Under the pieces are notes generated by a model. The model searched no databases and was not told the DNA's origin. It saw only the letters and a list, made by a program, of their open reading frames with translations. From Tropicimonas sediminicola (GTDB lineage Bacteria; Pseudomonadota; Alphaproteobacteria; Rhodobacterales; Rhodobacteraceae), in NCBI RefSeq assembly GCF_900188335.1, contig NZ_FZOY01000001.1:682001-746000 (forward strand): a DNA stretch of 64,000 nucleotides, written 5' to 3'. The position numbers were made by a program, and so were the translations under genes. Shown here piece by piece: positions 25,630 through 36,634 of this stretch. Within the stretch, counting starts at the first letter, position 1; each line of letters begins with the position of its first letter.

Positions 25630-27623
25630 TCAACTCCGTCCCAGCGTGGCTTTCGCCGCCGCAACGATCTGCGGCACCTGCGGGATCGCCGCCTGTTCGA
25701 GGTGGGCGGGGTAGGGGATCGGCACCTCGGCCGAGCAGACCCGCCCGACCGGGGCGTCCATTTGCCAGAACGCCTGCTCGTGGATGCGAGCGGCGATCTC
25801 GGCCGAGAGCGAACCGCTCTTCCAGCCTTCGTCGACGATCACCGCCCGGCGGGTGCGGCCGACCGAAGCCATGATCGTGGCATCGTCCAGCGGACGCAGA
25901 ACGCGCAGGTCGATCACCTCGGCGCCGATGCCTTCCTTCGCCAGTTCCTCGGCCGCCTCCAGCGTCTTGTAGAGCGAGCCGCCATAGGTGATCAGCGTCA
26001 CGTCATCGCCCTGTCGCCTTACGGCGGCCTTCGAGATGTCGACCGGCCCGGCATTGGTGTCGAGCTGACCGGTCCGGTTGTAGAGCATGACGTTCTCGAA
26101 GATCAGCACCGGGTCCGGGTCTTCCAGCGCCGTCCAGAGCATGCCGCGGGCGTCCTCCAGTGTCGCCGGCGCCAGAACCTTGAGCCCCGGGATATGTGCG
26201 AACCAGCCTTCGAGGCTGTGCGAGTGCTGGGCTGCGAGTTGCTTGCCCGCCCCGGTCGCCATGCGGATCACCACCGGCACGCCGAACTGGCCGCCGGACA
26301 TGTGCCGGACGGTGGCGGCGGTGTTGAGGATCTGGTCGAGCGCCAGAAGCGAGAAGTTGACCGTCATGACCTCGACGATGGGGCGCATTCCGGCTGCGGC
26401 CGCCCCGATGCCTGCGCCGGTAAAGCCGGACTCGCTGAGCGGCGTGTCGCGGATGCGATCCTCACCGAACTCGGCCATCAGCCCCTTGGAGACCGCGTAG
26501 CAGCCGCCATAGGCGCCGACGTCCTCGCCCATCAGGAACACCCGGTCGTCGCGCAGGAGCGCGTCGCGGATGCCCTGCTTGACCGCCTCGCGATAGGTTG
26601 TCTCCACCGTCTCTCCGGAAGGTGGGGTGGGCTCCGGGTCGGGCAAGGGTTCTGCCATCGTGTGCTTCAACAGGTCGGCTTCCGGCTCCCAGGTCCCGGC
26701 CTCGGCAAAGGCCACGGCCTCTGCGATCTCGTCATCGATCTCGCGTTCGATGCGGTCGACATCCTCCTGGTGCAGCAGCCCGTTCTTCAGCAACCAGCTC
26801 TGGAACTGGACGATTGGTCCGCGTTTGCGCCAGGTCTCGATCTCCTCCTTCGTGCGATAGAGCTGGGCGTCGAACATCGAATGCGGGCGGAACCGGTAGG
26901 TCTTGCACTCGAGGAACACCGGCTTGCCGGTTTCCCGGATGTGCCGGATCGCGGTCCGCGCCGCGGCCTCGACCGCCACCACGTCCATCCCGTCCACCAC
27001 CCGGCTCTCCATGCCGTAGGCGGCGGCCTTTTCGTGGATGTCGGTATCGGAATCGTAGCGTCCGATCGCGGTGCCCATGGCGTAGCCGTTGTTCTCGCAG
27101 ACGAAGAGCACCGGCAGCCCCCAGAGCGCGGCGAGGTTCATCGACTCGTGGAACTCGCCTTCCGCTGTCGCGCCGTCGCCGAAGAAGCAGGCGGTCACGT
27201 GGGTCTGGCCCCGCATGTGATCGGCCAACGCGATCCCGACCGCCAGCGGCAAGCCGCCGCCGACGATAGCGTTGCCGCCGTAGAAGTTCGTGGCGGCGTC
27301 GAAAATGTGCATGGAGCCGCCGCGCCCGCCCGAGGAGCCCTCGGCCTTGCCGTACATCTCGGCCATGACTTCGGTCATCGGCACCCCGCGCGCCAGCGCC
27401 TGCCCGTGCTCGCGGTAAGTGGCGACGATCTTGTCGTCCGTGCCCAGCACCGGGATCACCCCGGCGGCAATCGCTTCCTCGCCGTCATAGAGATGGAGGA
27501 AGCCGCGGATCTTTTCCTGCTGGTACAGCTCGGCGCATTTGTCCTCGAACTTCCGGATGCGGATCATGCCTGTCAGCAGCGACAGGACGTGCTCGCGCGT
27601 GAGATGCGGTTTGTCGATCACGG

Positions 27624-27627
<4 letters not shown>
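25630..27627 (-). CDS. Fused E1 alpha/beta thiamine-diphosphate 2-oxoacid dehydrogenase
   Basis: 665 aa single chain. Residues 1 to about 330 form an AcoA/PdhA-like alpha part with the ThDP motif GDG...NN at 150-180. From about 345 a full beta part follows ([22 protein letters not shown], then a transketolase C-domain). Alpha and beta are normally separate genes in alphaproteobacteria, so the fusion is notable. The linker is short ([12 protein letters not shown]). The start ATG overlaps the stop of the synthetase gene. Acetoin or a short 2-oxoacid is a plausible substrate. Confidence 0.85.
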
Positions 27628-29366
<1,739 letters not shown>

Positions 29367-29421
29367 GGTGGATTCCTCCCGGTGGAGATTGTCCCACCGG
29401 GCGCGGCATTCCGCCATGATT

Positions 29422-29433
29422 CACGTCAACGTG
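29422..29433. promoter_or_regulatory. Candidate operator palindrome CACGT-CA-ACGTG
   Basis: A 5-bp inverted repeat with a two-base centre lies 56-67 bp upstream of the acyl-CoA synthetase start codon, in the only intergenic space before that operon. No regulator is encoded next to it. The assignment rests on symmetry and position alone. Confidence 0.3.
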
Positions 29434-29474
29434 GACATGCCGGCGGCCCCGTGCGGCGCCGCCGGTGCGCAGGA

Positions 29475-30515
29475 TCAGGCGAAGGCGAGCTGCACCTTGA
29501 CCGAGGCGGTGCGGTCGCCGGCGATCTCGAAGGCCGCCAATGCGTCTTCCAGCGGGTAGGTCTGGGTGATGATCGGGCGCACATCCACGGCGCCCCGGTT
29601 GATCATCTCGACAGCCTCGGCGAATTCCGGGTGGAACCGGTGCGTCCCCTTCAGGGCGATCTCCTTGGAGACGATGAGGTTGAGCGGCACGGTCGTGTCG
29701 CCCGCCACGCCCACCTGCACCAGCGTGCCCAGCGGATGCAGTGTCTCGATGGCGGAGCGGATCGCCGGGGCTGCGGCGGTGCATTCGAAGCAGACGTCGA
29801 AATACCCCTTGTCGGCGGTGTAGTCGCCGAGCTGGTCACCGTCGCGGGCGACGTTGATCGTCCGGGTGGCGCCCATGCGGCGCGCGACCTCGAGCGGCAC
29901 GTCCTGCAGGTCGGTCACCACGATCTCCGAGGCGCCGGCCTCGGCAGCGAGCGCGGTGCAGAGCGCGCCGATCGGGCCGGCGCCGGTGACCAGCACCTTG
30001 CGCCCCGCCAGGTCGCCCGCGAGCGAGCGGGCGTGCAGGCAGACCGACAGTGGCTCGGAACAGGCGGCCTCGCCGATGGAGACGCCCTCGGCCACCTTGA
30101 AGCACTGCCCGGCCTTGACCGCCACGCGGTCCCGGAACAGGCCGTTCTCATGCGGCATCCGCATTGCGGAGCCGAGGAAGCGCATGTTCAGGCAGTGGTT
30201 GGGCAGGCCCTGATCGCAATACTTGCAGTCGCCGCAGGGGTGGCTGGGGCTGATCGCGACGCGGTCGCCGACCGCCAGGCCGGTCACATCGGGGCCGAGC
30301 TCGACGATCGTTCCGGCGGCCTCGTGGCCGAGGATGATCGGCTCGCGCACCCGGATCGGGCCGAAGCCGCCATCCTGGTAATAGTGCAGGTCGGAGCCGC
30401 AGATTCCGCCGGCGCCGATGGCGACGAGGACGTATCCGGCTTCCGGCGCGGCGAGGGGCAGGGTTTCGACGTGAAGATCCTTCTGGCCGTGAAGACGGCA
30501 GACACGGGTTTCCAT
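29475..30515 (-). CDS. Zinc-dependent L-idonate 5-dehydrogenase-type oxidoreductase
   Basis: 346 aa medium-chain dehydrogenase. Catalytic Zn ligands are Cys39 and His64-Glu65 (GICGSD, GHEAAG). Structural Zn ligands are Cys94, 97, 100 and 108 (CGDCKYC...HC). The Rossmann motif is VTGAGPIGAL. The sequence type is closest to L-idonate 5-dehydrogenase/sorbitol dehydrogenase. It is the last gene of a GntR-TRAP unit next to mannonate dehydratase, which supports a sugar-acid or polyol substrate. An inverted repeat (29440-29465) follows its stop codon. Confidence 0.8.
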   Translation of the reverse strand: METRVCRLHGQKDLHVETLPLAAPEAGYVLVAIGAGGICGSDLHYYQDGGFGPIRVREPIILGHEAAGTIVELGPDVTGLAVGDRVAISPSHPCGDCKYCDQGLPNHCLNMRFLGSAMRMPHENGLFRDRVAVKAGQCFKVAEGVSIGEAACSEPLSVCLHARSLAGDLAGRKVLVTGAGPIGALCTALAAEAGASEIVVTDLQDVPLEVARRMGATRTINVARDGDQLGDYTADKGYFDVCFECTAAAPAIRSAIETLHPLGTLVQVGVAGDTTVPLNLIVSKEIALKGTHRFHPEFAEAVEMINRGAVDVRPIITQTYPLEDALAAFEIAGDRTASVKVQLAFA

Positions 30516-30524
30516 TTGGGACTC

Positions 30525-31802
30525 CTAGGGCATCAGGATGGACGGCAGCCAGGTGGCGAGCGGCGACCAGTAGGAAACCGCCAGCAGCACGAGGATGTTC
30601 GTCAGCAGGAATGGGGCGATGGCGCGCACCACGGGGGTGAGCTGCAGGTTGGCGATGCCGGCGCAGACGAAGAGGCACACGCCCACCGGCGGTGTCGTCA
30701 GGCCGATCATCAGGTTCAGCACCGCAAAGGTGGCGAAGTGGAGGGGCTCGATCCCAACGGCCTGCGCCAGCGACAGCAGCGGCACGAAGAGGATGATCAG
30801 CGCCGCGATCGTCTCCATGAACATGCCGACGAAGAGCAGCAGGATGTTGATGATCAGGATCACCAGAATCCGGTTGTCGGTCAGCGAGAGCACCCCGTCG
30901 GCGATGGCTTGCGGGATCCGCTCGGACACCAGGATCCAGCCAAAGACGTTGGCGAAGCCCACGAGCGACAGGATCGCGGCCGAAGAGATCGCGCTGTCCA
31001 CCACGACCTTGGGAACCTCGCGGATCGGCAGCTCGCGGTAGACGAAGGCGCCGACGACAAAGGCATAGGCCGAGGCGACGATGGCGGTTTCGGTCGGGGT
31101 GGCGAGGCCGCTCAGCAGGCCGTAGATGATGAGCCCGGTCATCGCGAGCGCCCAGAACGCCGAGGCGAAGGAACGGCCGACCTCGCCGAAGCCTTCCCAC
31201 TTCTGGCGCGGGAAGTTCTTGCGCACCGAGATGATGTAGCAGGTCACCATCATCGCCAGCCCCATCAGGATGCCGGGAATGGCGCCGGCCATGAACATCT
31301 TGCCGACCGAGATGCCTGAGAGCGCGCCGACGATGATCATCGGGACGGAAGGCGGGATGATCGGTCCGACGGTGGAGGAGGCGGCGGTGACGGCGGCGGA
31401 GAAATCGGCCGGGTAGCCGGCCTTCTTCATGCCCGGGATCATCACGCCCCCGATGGAGGCTGCGTCGGCCACTGCGGTGCCGGTGATGCCGCCGAAGAGC
31501 ATGGAGGCGGCGATGTTGGTGAGGCCAAGCCCGCCACGGATCCAGCCGACGATGGCATTGGCGAAGCGGATGATGCGGTTGGTGATGCCGCCGCGGTTCA
31601 TCAGGTTACCCGCGAGGATGAAGCCCGGGATCGACAGCAGCACGAAGACGTCCATGCCGGCATAGATCTTCTGCGGCATCACCACGAGCGGGATGCCGGC
31701 GAGCACGAGATAGATCAGCGAGGACAGCGCCAGCGTCACCGCGACGGGCACGCCGATGATCAGGCCGGTCACGAAGACGGCAAAGAGAACATAGACTTCC
31801 AT
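30525..31802 (-). CDS. dctM: TRAP transporter large permease (DctM)
   Basis: 425 aa with about 12 hydrophobic segments and the DctM signature region FGGITGTAVADAASIGG and IPPSVPMIIVG. It is the transport channel of a tripartite ATP-independent periplasmic importer driven by an ion gradient. It starts 4 bp after dctQ ends and lies 9 bp before the dehydrogenase gene, as one operon with dctP and a GntR regulator. Substrate by context is a hexonate or hexuronate. Confidence 0.9.
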   Translation of the reverse strand: MEVYVLFAVFVTGLIIGVPVAVTLALSSLIYLVLAGIPLVVMPQKIYAGMDVFVLLSIPGFILAGNLMNRGGITNRIIRFANAIVGWIRGGLGLTNIAASMLFGGITGTAVADAASIGGVMIPGMKKAGYPADFSAAVTAASSTVGPIIPPSVPMIIVGALSGISVGKMFMAGAIPGILMGLAMMVTCYIISVRKNFPRQKWEGFGEVGRSFASAFWALAMTGLIIYGLLSGLATPTETAIVASAYAFVVGAFVYRELPIREVPKVVVDSAISSAAILSLVGFANVFGWILVSERIPQAIADGVLSLTDNRILVILIINILLLFVGMFMETIAALIILFVPLLSLAQAVGIEPLHFATFAVLNLMIGLTTPPVGVCLFVCAGIANLQLTPVVRAIAPFLLTNILVLLAVSYWSPLATWLPSILMP

Positions 31803-31806
31803 GGGT

Positions 31807-32313
31807 TCAGTCCTCCTCGCGGGCCTTGAGTGGCAGCCCGTTGCTGCGGCCGGCGAGCATGTTGATCACGCGCAGCGCGGCAAAGAGGAAGAGCATTGCC
31901 AGCAGCAGGGTGACGGTAAAATGGATCAGGTCCATGCGGATGCCCATGGCCGGCGATGTCTGCATCTTGCCGATGGAGGTGAACTTCCACGCATGGGGGA
32001 TGAGAATGAGCGCGACGGCAGCGGTGAGGATCGCGGAGACCAGGCGCAGCACCCATGGCAGCGGCTCGGGCAGGTTCTCGCAGATCACGTCCACGTTGAC
32101 GAGGTCGCCGCTGCGGAACGAGAGGCCGACGCCGAAGGCGGCAAGGTAGAGCAGGGCGAAGCGGGTCATCTCTTCCGTCCAGACCGGCGAGGCGCCGGTC
32201 GTGCGGCCGATCACCTGGACCAGCACGACGACTATGAGAAGGGCGAAGGAAAGGCCGACACCGACCTTGCACAACGCGGAGACGAGGTTGGTCAACCGTT
32301 CCAGCGCGTTCAT
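31807..32313 (-). CDS. dctQ: TRAP transporter small permease (DctQ)
   Basis: 168 aa with four predicted membrane helices and the conserved WTEEMTRFALLYLAAFG segment of the DctQ family. ATG 32313 has AGGAA upstream; the frame opens 15 codons earlier without a ribosome site. DctQ links the binding protein and DctM in the inner membrane. A long hairpin (32341-32370) separates it from dctP. Confidence 0.85.
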   Translation of the reverse strand: MNALERLTNLVSALCKVGVGLSFALLIVVVLVQVIGRTTGASPVWTEEMTRFALLYLAAFGVGLSFRSGDLVNVDVICENLPEPLPWVLRLVSAILTAAVALILIPHAWKFTSIGKMQTSPAMGIRMDLIHFTVTLLLAMLFLFAALRVINMLAGRSNGLPLKAREED

Positions 32314-32340
32314 CGAATATTCCTGTGGGGCAGTGGGGAG

Positions 32341-32370
32341 GGGCCGGGGCGCCCGCAAGCGCCCCGGCCC
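32341..32370 (-). other. 12-bp perfect hairpin between dctP and dctQ
   Basis: GGGCCGGGGCGC and its exact complement GCGCCCCGGCCC flank a 6-nt loop, with no T-run on the minus strand. Such stems after periplasmic binding-protein genes commonly stabilise the upstream mRNA and lower the yield of the permease genes, giving an excess of DctP. Confidence 0.55.
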
Positions 32371-32386
32371 GGTGCGTGAGTGGAGC

Positions 32387-33364
32387 TTATTCGTTGAACA
32401 GCGCTTCGACGTAGGGCTTCACCTCGTCGCTGACGTTGGCAAGCACGGCGTCCTTGGCCTTGGCGGCGAAGGCGGCGCCGTCGACCTCGACGAAGGTCAC
32501 ACCCTTTTCCTCGAGCCAGGCCTTGTCGGTGGCGAGGCTGTCGAGGAACAGGCCGCGCTCGTATTCCTGCGCGATCGCGGCGGCTTCCATGACGGCGGCC
32601 TTGTCGTCGTCAGAGAGCTTGCCCCAGGTCTGTTCGGCGATGGTCAGGTAGATCCAGGAGCGGACGTGCTCGGTCTCGTTCACGTGGCTCTGCACCTCGT
32701 TGAAGTTGGCCGAGCGGATCAGCGCCAGCGGGTTCTCCTGGGCGTCGATGGTGCCGTTCTGCAGCGAGGTGAAGACCTCGGAGAAGGCCATCGGCGTGGG
32801 CTGGGCGCCGAGCGCCTTCCAGACGTCGACAAAGAGCGGTACGTTCGGCACGCGCATCTTGAGGCCCTGCAGATCGTCCGGATGGGCGATCGGGCGGTTC
32901 GAGGTCAGGTCGCGCGGGCCGCGGGCGAAGAAGGCGATCGGACGGATCTGGGCCTTCTCGATGATCTGGGCCTCGATCGCGTCACCGACTTCACCGCCGG
33001 CGGTCGCATCCATGTGGTCGAGCGACTTGTAGGCATAGGGAACCGCAAGGAGGGCCGCCATCGGCGCCCAGTTCTGCAGGCTCTCGCCGGTGATCGTCAT
33101 GTCCACGGTGCCGAGTTGCATGCCGTTGATCAGGTCGATCTCCTTGCCCAGCGATTCGTTGGGATAGACCTCGACCTCGATGCGGCCTTCGGTGAGGCGG
33201 GCAAGCTCTTCGCCGAACTTGACCGAGGCAAGGTGCCAGGGGTTTTCCTCGTTGGCCAGGTGGCCGAGCTTGAGCGTCATGTCGGCGGCGAAGGCCGCGC
33301 TCGACAGGACGGTCGATGCAAGGCCGGCGACCAGCAGGCTTCCGATGGTGGTCTTGAGAGTCAT
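32387..33364 (-). CDS. dctP: TRAP transporter substrate-binding protein (DctP)
   Basis: 325 aa with a Sec signal peptide (TLKTTIGSLLVAGLAS, cleavage near AFA before ADMTLK). The DctP/SiaP family is visible in KLGHLANEENPWH, the conserved Arg region KMRVPN and FTSLQNGTIDAQENP. ATG 33364 follows GAGGAGG. The UxuA/GntR neighbours suggest uronates, aldonates or similar acids as ligand. The gap to the GntR gene is only 37 bp, so the regulator probably shares the transcript. Confidence 0.88.
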   Translation of the reverse strand: MTLKTTIGSLLVAGLASTVLSSAAFAADMTLKLGHLANEENPWHLASVKFGEELARLTEGRIEVEVYPNESLGKEIDLINGMQLGTVDMTITGESLQNWAPMAALLAVPYAYKSLDHMDATAGGEVGDAIEAQIIEKAQIRPIAFFARGPRDLTSNRPIAHPDDLQGLKMRVPNVPLFVDVWKALGAQPTPMAFSEVFTSLQNGTIDAQENPLALIRSANFNEVQSHVNETEHVRSWIYLTIAEQTWGKLSDDDKAAVMEAAAIAQEYERGLFLDSLATDKAWLEEKGVTFVEVDGAAFAAKAKDAVLANVSDEVKPYVEALFNE

Positions 33365-33401
33365 GGGGATCCTCCTCGTTGATGACTCGTGGATGGTTTT
33401 T

Positions 33402-34127
33402 TCACTCGGGTGGCGGCGCCCTGAAGGCATCGGGGTGCGCGCGAATGATGTCGGGCAGGTCGCTCAGGACCGCCCTGAGATGGATTCGGATCGCCCCCTC
33501 CGCGGCGGCGACGTCGCCGGCCTCGATGGCGTTCACGATGGTTTCGTGCTGTTCGATTAACCGGTCGAGCGGGAACACTTCGGCGCTGAGATAGCGCACC
33601 CGGTCCATCTGTGATTTCAGGCCGCTGACCAGCTTCCAGATCGAGGCCTTGCCGGCGCCGGCGGCCAGGGTCTCGTGAAAGATCTCGTCGGCGGCGATGA
33701 ATTCCGCGGGGGCGTTGGCCGCAATCGCCTTCTGCTCCTCGATCTGGTGCCGCAGGCGGAGCACCAGTTCGCGGTCATGGGTCTCCGCCAGAAGCCGCAC
33801 GATGTCGGCCTCGATGGCTTCCCGGACGAAACGGATGTCCAGCACCGCGTCGCAGTCGATCTTGCGCACGACGGTGCCGCGTTGCGGGCGGATCTCGATC
33901 AGCCCTTCCTCGGCGAGCTTGATGAAGGCCTCGCGCACCGGTTGGCGGCTGATCTCGTATTCCCGCGCGATCTCGGCCTCCGAGATCCGGGCGCCGGGCT
34001 TCAGATCGTTGCGCACCACGCGCTCCCTGAGAAGCGCGTGCAGCTGCGGGCCGATTGGTGCGGTCATGTCCAGTTGCATGTCGTGGCGTCCCTCGGAGTC
34101 GCTCCGGTCGATCTGTGTATCCTCCAT
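33402..34127 (-). CDS. GntR-family (FadR subfamily) transcriptional regulator
   Basis: 241 aa. N-terminal winged HTH (about 25-90, ISEAEIAREYEISRQPVREAF) and a C-terminal all-helical FCD ligand domain with probable metal-binding His residues (about 110-225). It is the first gene of the minus-strand TRAP unit and is divergent from uxuA with 86 bp between, so it likely represses both. Hexuronate or hexonate intermediates are typical effectors of this branch. The start could also be ATG 34079, which would shorten it by 16 residues. Confidence 0.85.
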   Translation of the reverse strand: MEDTQIDRSDSEGRHDMQLDMTAPIGPQLHALLRERVVRNDLKPGARISEAEIAREYEISRQPVREAFIKLAEEGLIEIRPQRGTVVRKIDCDAVLDIRFVREAIEADIVRLLAETHDRELVLRLRHQIEEQKAIAANAPAEFIAADEIFHETLAAGAGKASIWKLVSGLKSQMDRVRYLSAEVFPLDRLIEQHETIVNAIEAGDVAAAEGAIRIHLRAVLSDLPDIIRAHPDAFRAPPPE

Positions 34128-34213
34128 ACTTCCATACTAGTCAATGATTCCGATGGGTGGTATCAGGTCGTCGGGCAGAGTCGCTGCCGGGAAACCGAAG
34201 AGGGTCGGAAGAT
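34128..34213. promoter_or_regulatory. Divergent gntR-uxuA promoter region
   Basis: 86 bp holding the starts of both divergent transcripts. A direct repeat CCATACT occurs twice across the gntR start (34125-34138), and an AT-richer segment follows. It is the obvious place for the GntR operator, but no clear FadR-type palindrome could be fixed by eye. Confidence 0.35.
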
Positions 34214-35419
34214 ATGAGACAGACATGGCGGTGGTTCGGGCCGAAGGACCTTGTGTCGATCGACGACGTGCGGCAGGCCGGCGCAGAGGGGATCGTCTCG
34301 GCGCTGCATCACCTGCCCACCGGCTCGGTCTGGACCCCGGACGAGATCGAGGCCCGCAAGACGGTGATCGCCACCATGGCCGACGGATCGCCCTCGACGC
34401 TGACCTGGGACGTCGTCGAAAGCCTGCCGGTTTCCGAGGACATCAAGAAGCAGACGGGTGACTGGCGCGCGCACATCGAGAATTACCGCACCAGCATGCG
34501 CAACCTCGCGGCGGCCGGAATCGAGGTGATCTGCTACAACTTCATGCCGGTGCTGGACTGGACCCGCACGGACCTCGCCTACCGCCTGCCGACCGGCGCG
34601 ACCTGCATGCGCTTCGACCTTGCCGATTTCGCGGCGTTCGATCTTCACATCCTGAAGCGGAAGGGTGCCGAAGCGGATTTCCCCGATGACGTGCGGGCCG
34701 AAGCGGCGGAGCGCTATGGCAAGATGGACGAGGCGCAGAAGGAGGCCCTGGCCCGCAATGTCGTCTTTGGGCTGCCGGGCTCGGCGGAATCGTTCACCCT
34801 CGACGACGTGCGCCGGCACCTCGACGAATACAGCGGGATCAGCGAGGACCGCCTCCGTTCCCACCTCTCGGCTTTCCTCGAAGAGGTTGCGCCGCTGGCA
34901 CAGGAACTCGGACTGCGGCTCTGCTGTCACCCCGACGACCCGCCGTTCCCGCTGCTCGGCCTGCCGCGGATCATGTCGACCGAGGCGGACTACCGCTGGC
35001 TGGTGGACGCGGTGGACCTGCCCGCGAACGGCATCACGCTCTGCTCCGGTTCGCTCGGCGCGCGCGCCGACAACGACCTGCCCGGCATGATGGAGCGTTT
35101 GGGCGACCGCGTGCATTTCCTGCACCTGCGCAACGTCCGGCGCGAGAGTGAGGGCACGCCCTGCTCCTTCCACGAGGCCGAGCACCTGGGCGGCGGCACC
35201 GATATGGTCGCGCTCATCAAGGCCGCGCTGGCAGAGGAAGCAAAGCGCAAGGCCGCGGGCCGCGCCGATTGCTCGATCCCGTTCCGGCCCGACCATGGAC
35301 AGGACATTCTCGACGACCAGAAGCGGAAGGCTCAGCCGGGCTATCCGGCGATTGGCCGCCTAAAAGGCCTGGCCGAGCTGAGAGGAATCGCCGCCGCAGT
35401 GTCTCACGCGGCGGAGTAA
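34214..35419 (+). CDS. uxuA: D-mannonate dehydratase
   Basis: 401 aa TIM-barrel enzyme with clear UxuA motifs: MRQTWRWFGPKD at the start, LCCHPDDPPFPLLGLPRI, CSGSLGAR and the end region FRPDHGQDILDD. It dehydrates D-mannonate to 2-keto-3-deoxygluconate (KDG) with Mn2+/Fe2+. ATG 34214 matches the family N-terminus; an upstream in-frame ATG (34157) is not needed. It is divergent from the GntR/TRAP unit and followed by an FMN hydroxyacid dehydrogenase. KDG is also where alginate-derived uronates enter, linking it to the lyase operon at the left end. Confidence 0.93.
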   Translation: MRQTWRWFGPKDLVSIDDVRQAGAEGIVSALHHLPTGSVWTPDEIEARKTVIATMADGSPSTLTWDVVESLPVSEDIKKQTGDWRAHIENYRTSMRNLAAAGIEVICYNFMPVLDWTRTDLAYRLPTGATCMRFDLADFAAFDLHILKRKGAEADFPDDVRAEAAERYGKMDEAQKEALARNVVFGLPGSAESFTLDDVRRHLDEYSGISEDRLRSHLSAFLEEVAPLAQELGLRLCCHPDDPPFPLLGLPRIMSTEADYRWLVDAVDLPANGITLCSGSLGARADNDLPGMMERLGDRVHFLHLRNVRRESEGTPCSFHEAEHLGGGTDMVALIKAALAEEAKRKAAGRADCSIPFRPDHGQDILDDQKRKAQPGYPAIGRLKGLAELRGIAAAVSHAAE

Positions 35420-35430
35420 CGCGTTCTGAC

Positions 35431-35464
35431 TTCGCGCCGGCCTCGTCCGGCGCGAAATTCTTTT
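35431..35464 (+). terminator. Terminator-like hairpin between uxuA and the hydroxyacid dehydrogenase gene
   Basis: A perfect 10-bp stem TTCGCGCCGG / CCGGCGCGAA with loop CCTCGT, followed by ATTCTTTT. The T-run directly precedes the GAGGAG ribosome site of the next gene, so it may act as a partial terminator that lowers read-through. Confidence 0.6.
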
Positions 35465-35475
35465 GAGGAGGTCCC

Positions 35476-36627
35476 ATGTCGATCGAAACCCGTTACCCCT
35501 CCATCCCCTATCTCGCGGCCAGGGCCCGGCGGCGCGCGCCGTTTTTTGCCTGGGAATACCTCGCCAGCGGCACCGGTCACGAGGTGCTGGTGGACAAGAA
35601 TCGCGCGGCGATGAACGCCGTCGAGATTGTGCCGCGGGTGCTCAAGGGGCGGTTCACGCCGGACCTCTCGACCGAGATATTCGGTCGCCGCTATACCGTG
35701 CCGTTCGGCGCGGGGCCGGTCGGGTTGTCGGGGCTTATGTGGCCGAAGACGGAGATCTACCTGGCGGAGACGGCGGCGCGGAAGGGGATGCCCTACGGGC
35801 TCAGCACCACCGCCAACGAGGCGCCCGAGGTCATCGGTCCGCTGGCCGACGGAAACGGCTGGTTCCAGCTCTACACCCCGGTCGATCCCGAGATCCGCGC
35901 CGACATGCTGAAACGCGCCGCCGATAGCGGCTTCTCGGTTCTGGTCATCACGGTCGACGTGCCCGTAGGCAGCCGGCGGGAGCGCCAGCTCGTGGCCGGC
36001 GTCTCGGTGCCGCCCAAGTTCACGCCGCAAAGCATCTTTCGCGCGGCCATGTGCCCGACATGGTCGATCGCCACCCTGCGCCACGGCATGCCGAAATTCC
36101 GGACGCTGGAGAAATACTTCACCACAAAGTCCTTCGCCGGGGCTGCGCGGCTGGTGGGGCAGGTCGTCGACGGGCGGCCGGACTGGGAAATGATCCGCCA
36201 GATGCGGGAGGTCTGGGACGGCCCATTGGTCATCAAGGGCATCCTGTCGGAAGAAGATGCGCGGATGGCTGTCGAGGTCGGGGCCGACGGGATCGTGGTG
36301 TCCAACCACGGCGGGCGGCAGTTCGACGCCGCCCCGGCCGCGATCACAGTGCTGCCGGGCATCGTCGAGGCCGTGGGCGGACGCATCAAGGTGATCTTCG
36401 ACAGCGGCATCGAGAGCGGGCTCGATATCCTCCGGGCGCTCTGGCTCGGGGCGGATTTCTGCCTGCTGGGCCGGGCTTTCCTGTATGGAACCGCCGCGCT
36501 CGGAGCGCGCGGGGGCGACCACGTCTACGAAATCCTGAAGGCGGATCTCGAGACCAACATGGTCCAGTTCGGCGCGGCTTCGGTTCAGGAAATCCGCGCG
36601 GCAGTCGCCGAACGCAGGGCGGCCTGA
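35476..36627 (+). CDS. FMN-dependent alpha-hydroxyacid dehydrogenase (LldD/glycolate oxidase family)
   Basis: 383 aa TIM barrel. The active-site His and Arg are in SNHGGRQ (about 277-283), and the FMN phosphate region is FDSGIESGLDI followed by LLGRAFLYG. It oxidises an L-2-hydroxyacid (lactate, mandelate or glycolate type) to the 2-oxoacid, usually at the membrane face. Downstream of uxuA it might act on a sugar-acid-derived hydroxyacid or on lactaldehyde/lactate. The exact substrate is not deducible. ATG 35476 follows GAGGAGG. Confidence 0.83.
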   Translation: MSIETRYPSIPYLAARARRRAPFFAWEYLASGTGHEVLVDKNRAAMNAVEIVPRVLKGRFTPDLSTEIFGRRYTVPFGAGPVGLSGLMWPKTEIYLAETAARKGMPYGLSTTANEAPEVIGPLADGNGWFQLYTPVDPEIRADMLKRAADSGFSVLVITVDVPVGSRRERQLVAGVSVPPKFTPQSIFRAAMCPTWSIATLRHGMPKFRTLEKYFTTKSFAGAARLVGQVVDGRPDWEMIRQMREVWDGPLVIKGILSEEDARMAVEVGADGIVVSNHGGRQFDAAPAAITVLPGIVEAVGGRIKVIFDSGIESGLDILRALWLGADFCLLGRAFLYGTAALGARGGDHVYEILKADLETNMVQFGAASVQEIRAAVAERRAA

Positions 36628-36634
36628 CGGCCGA

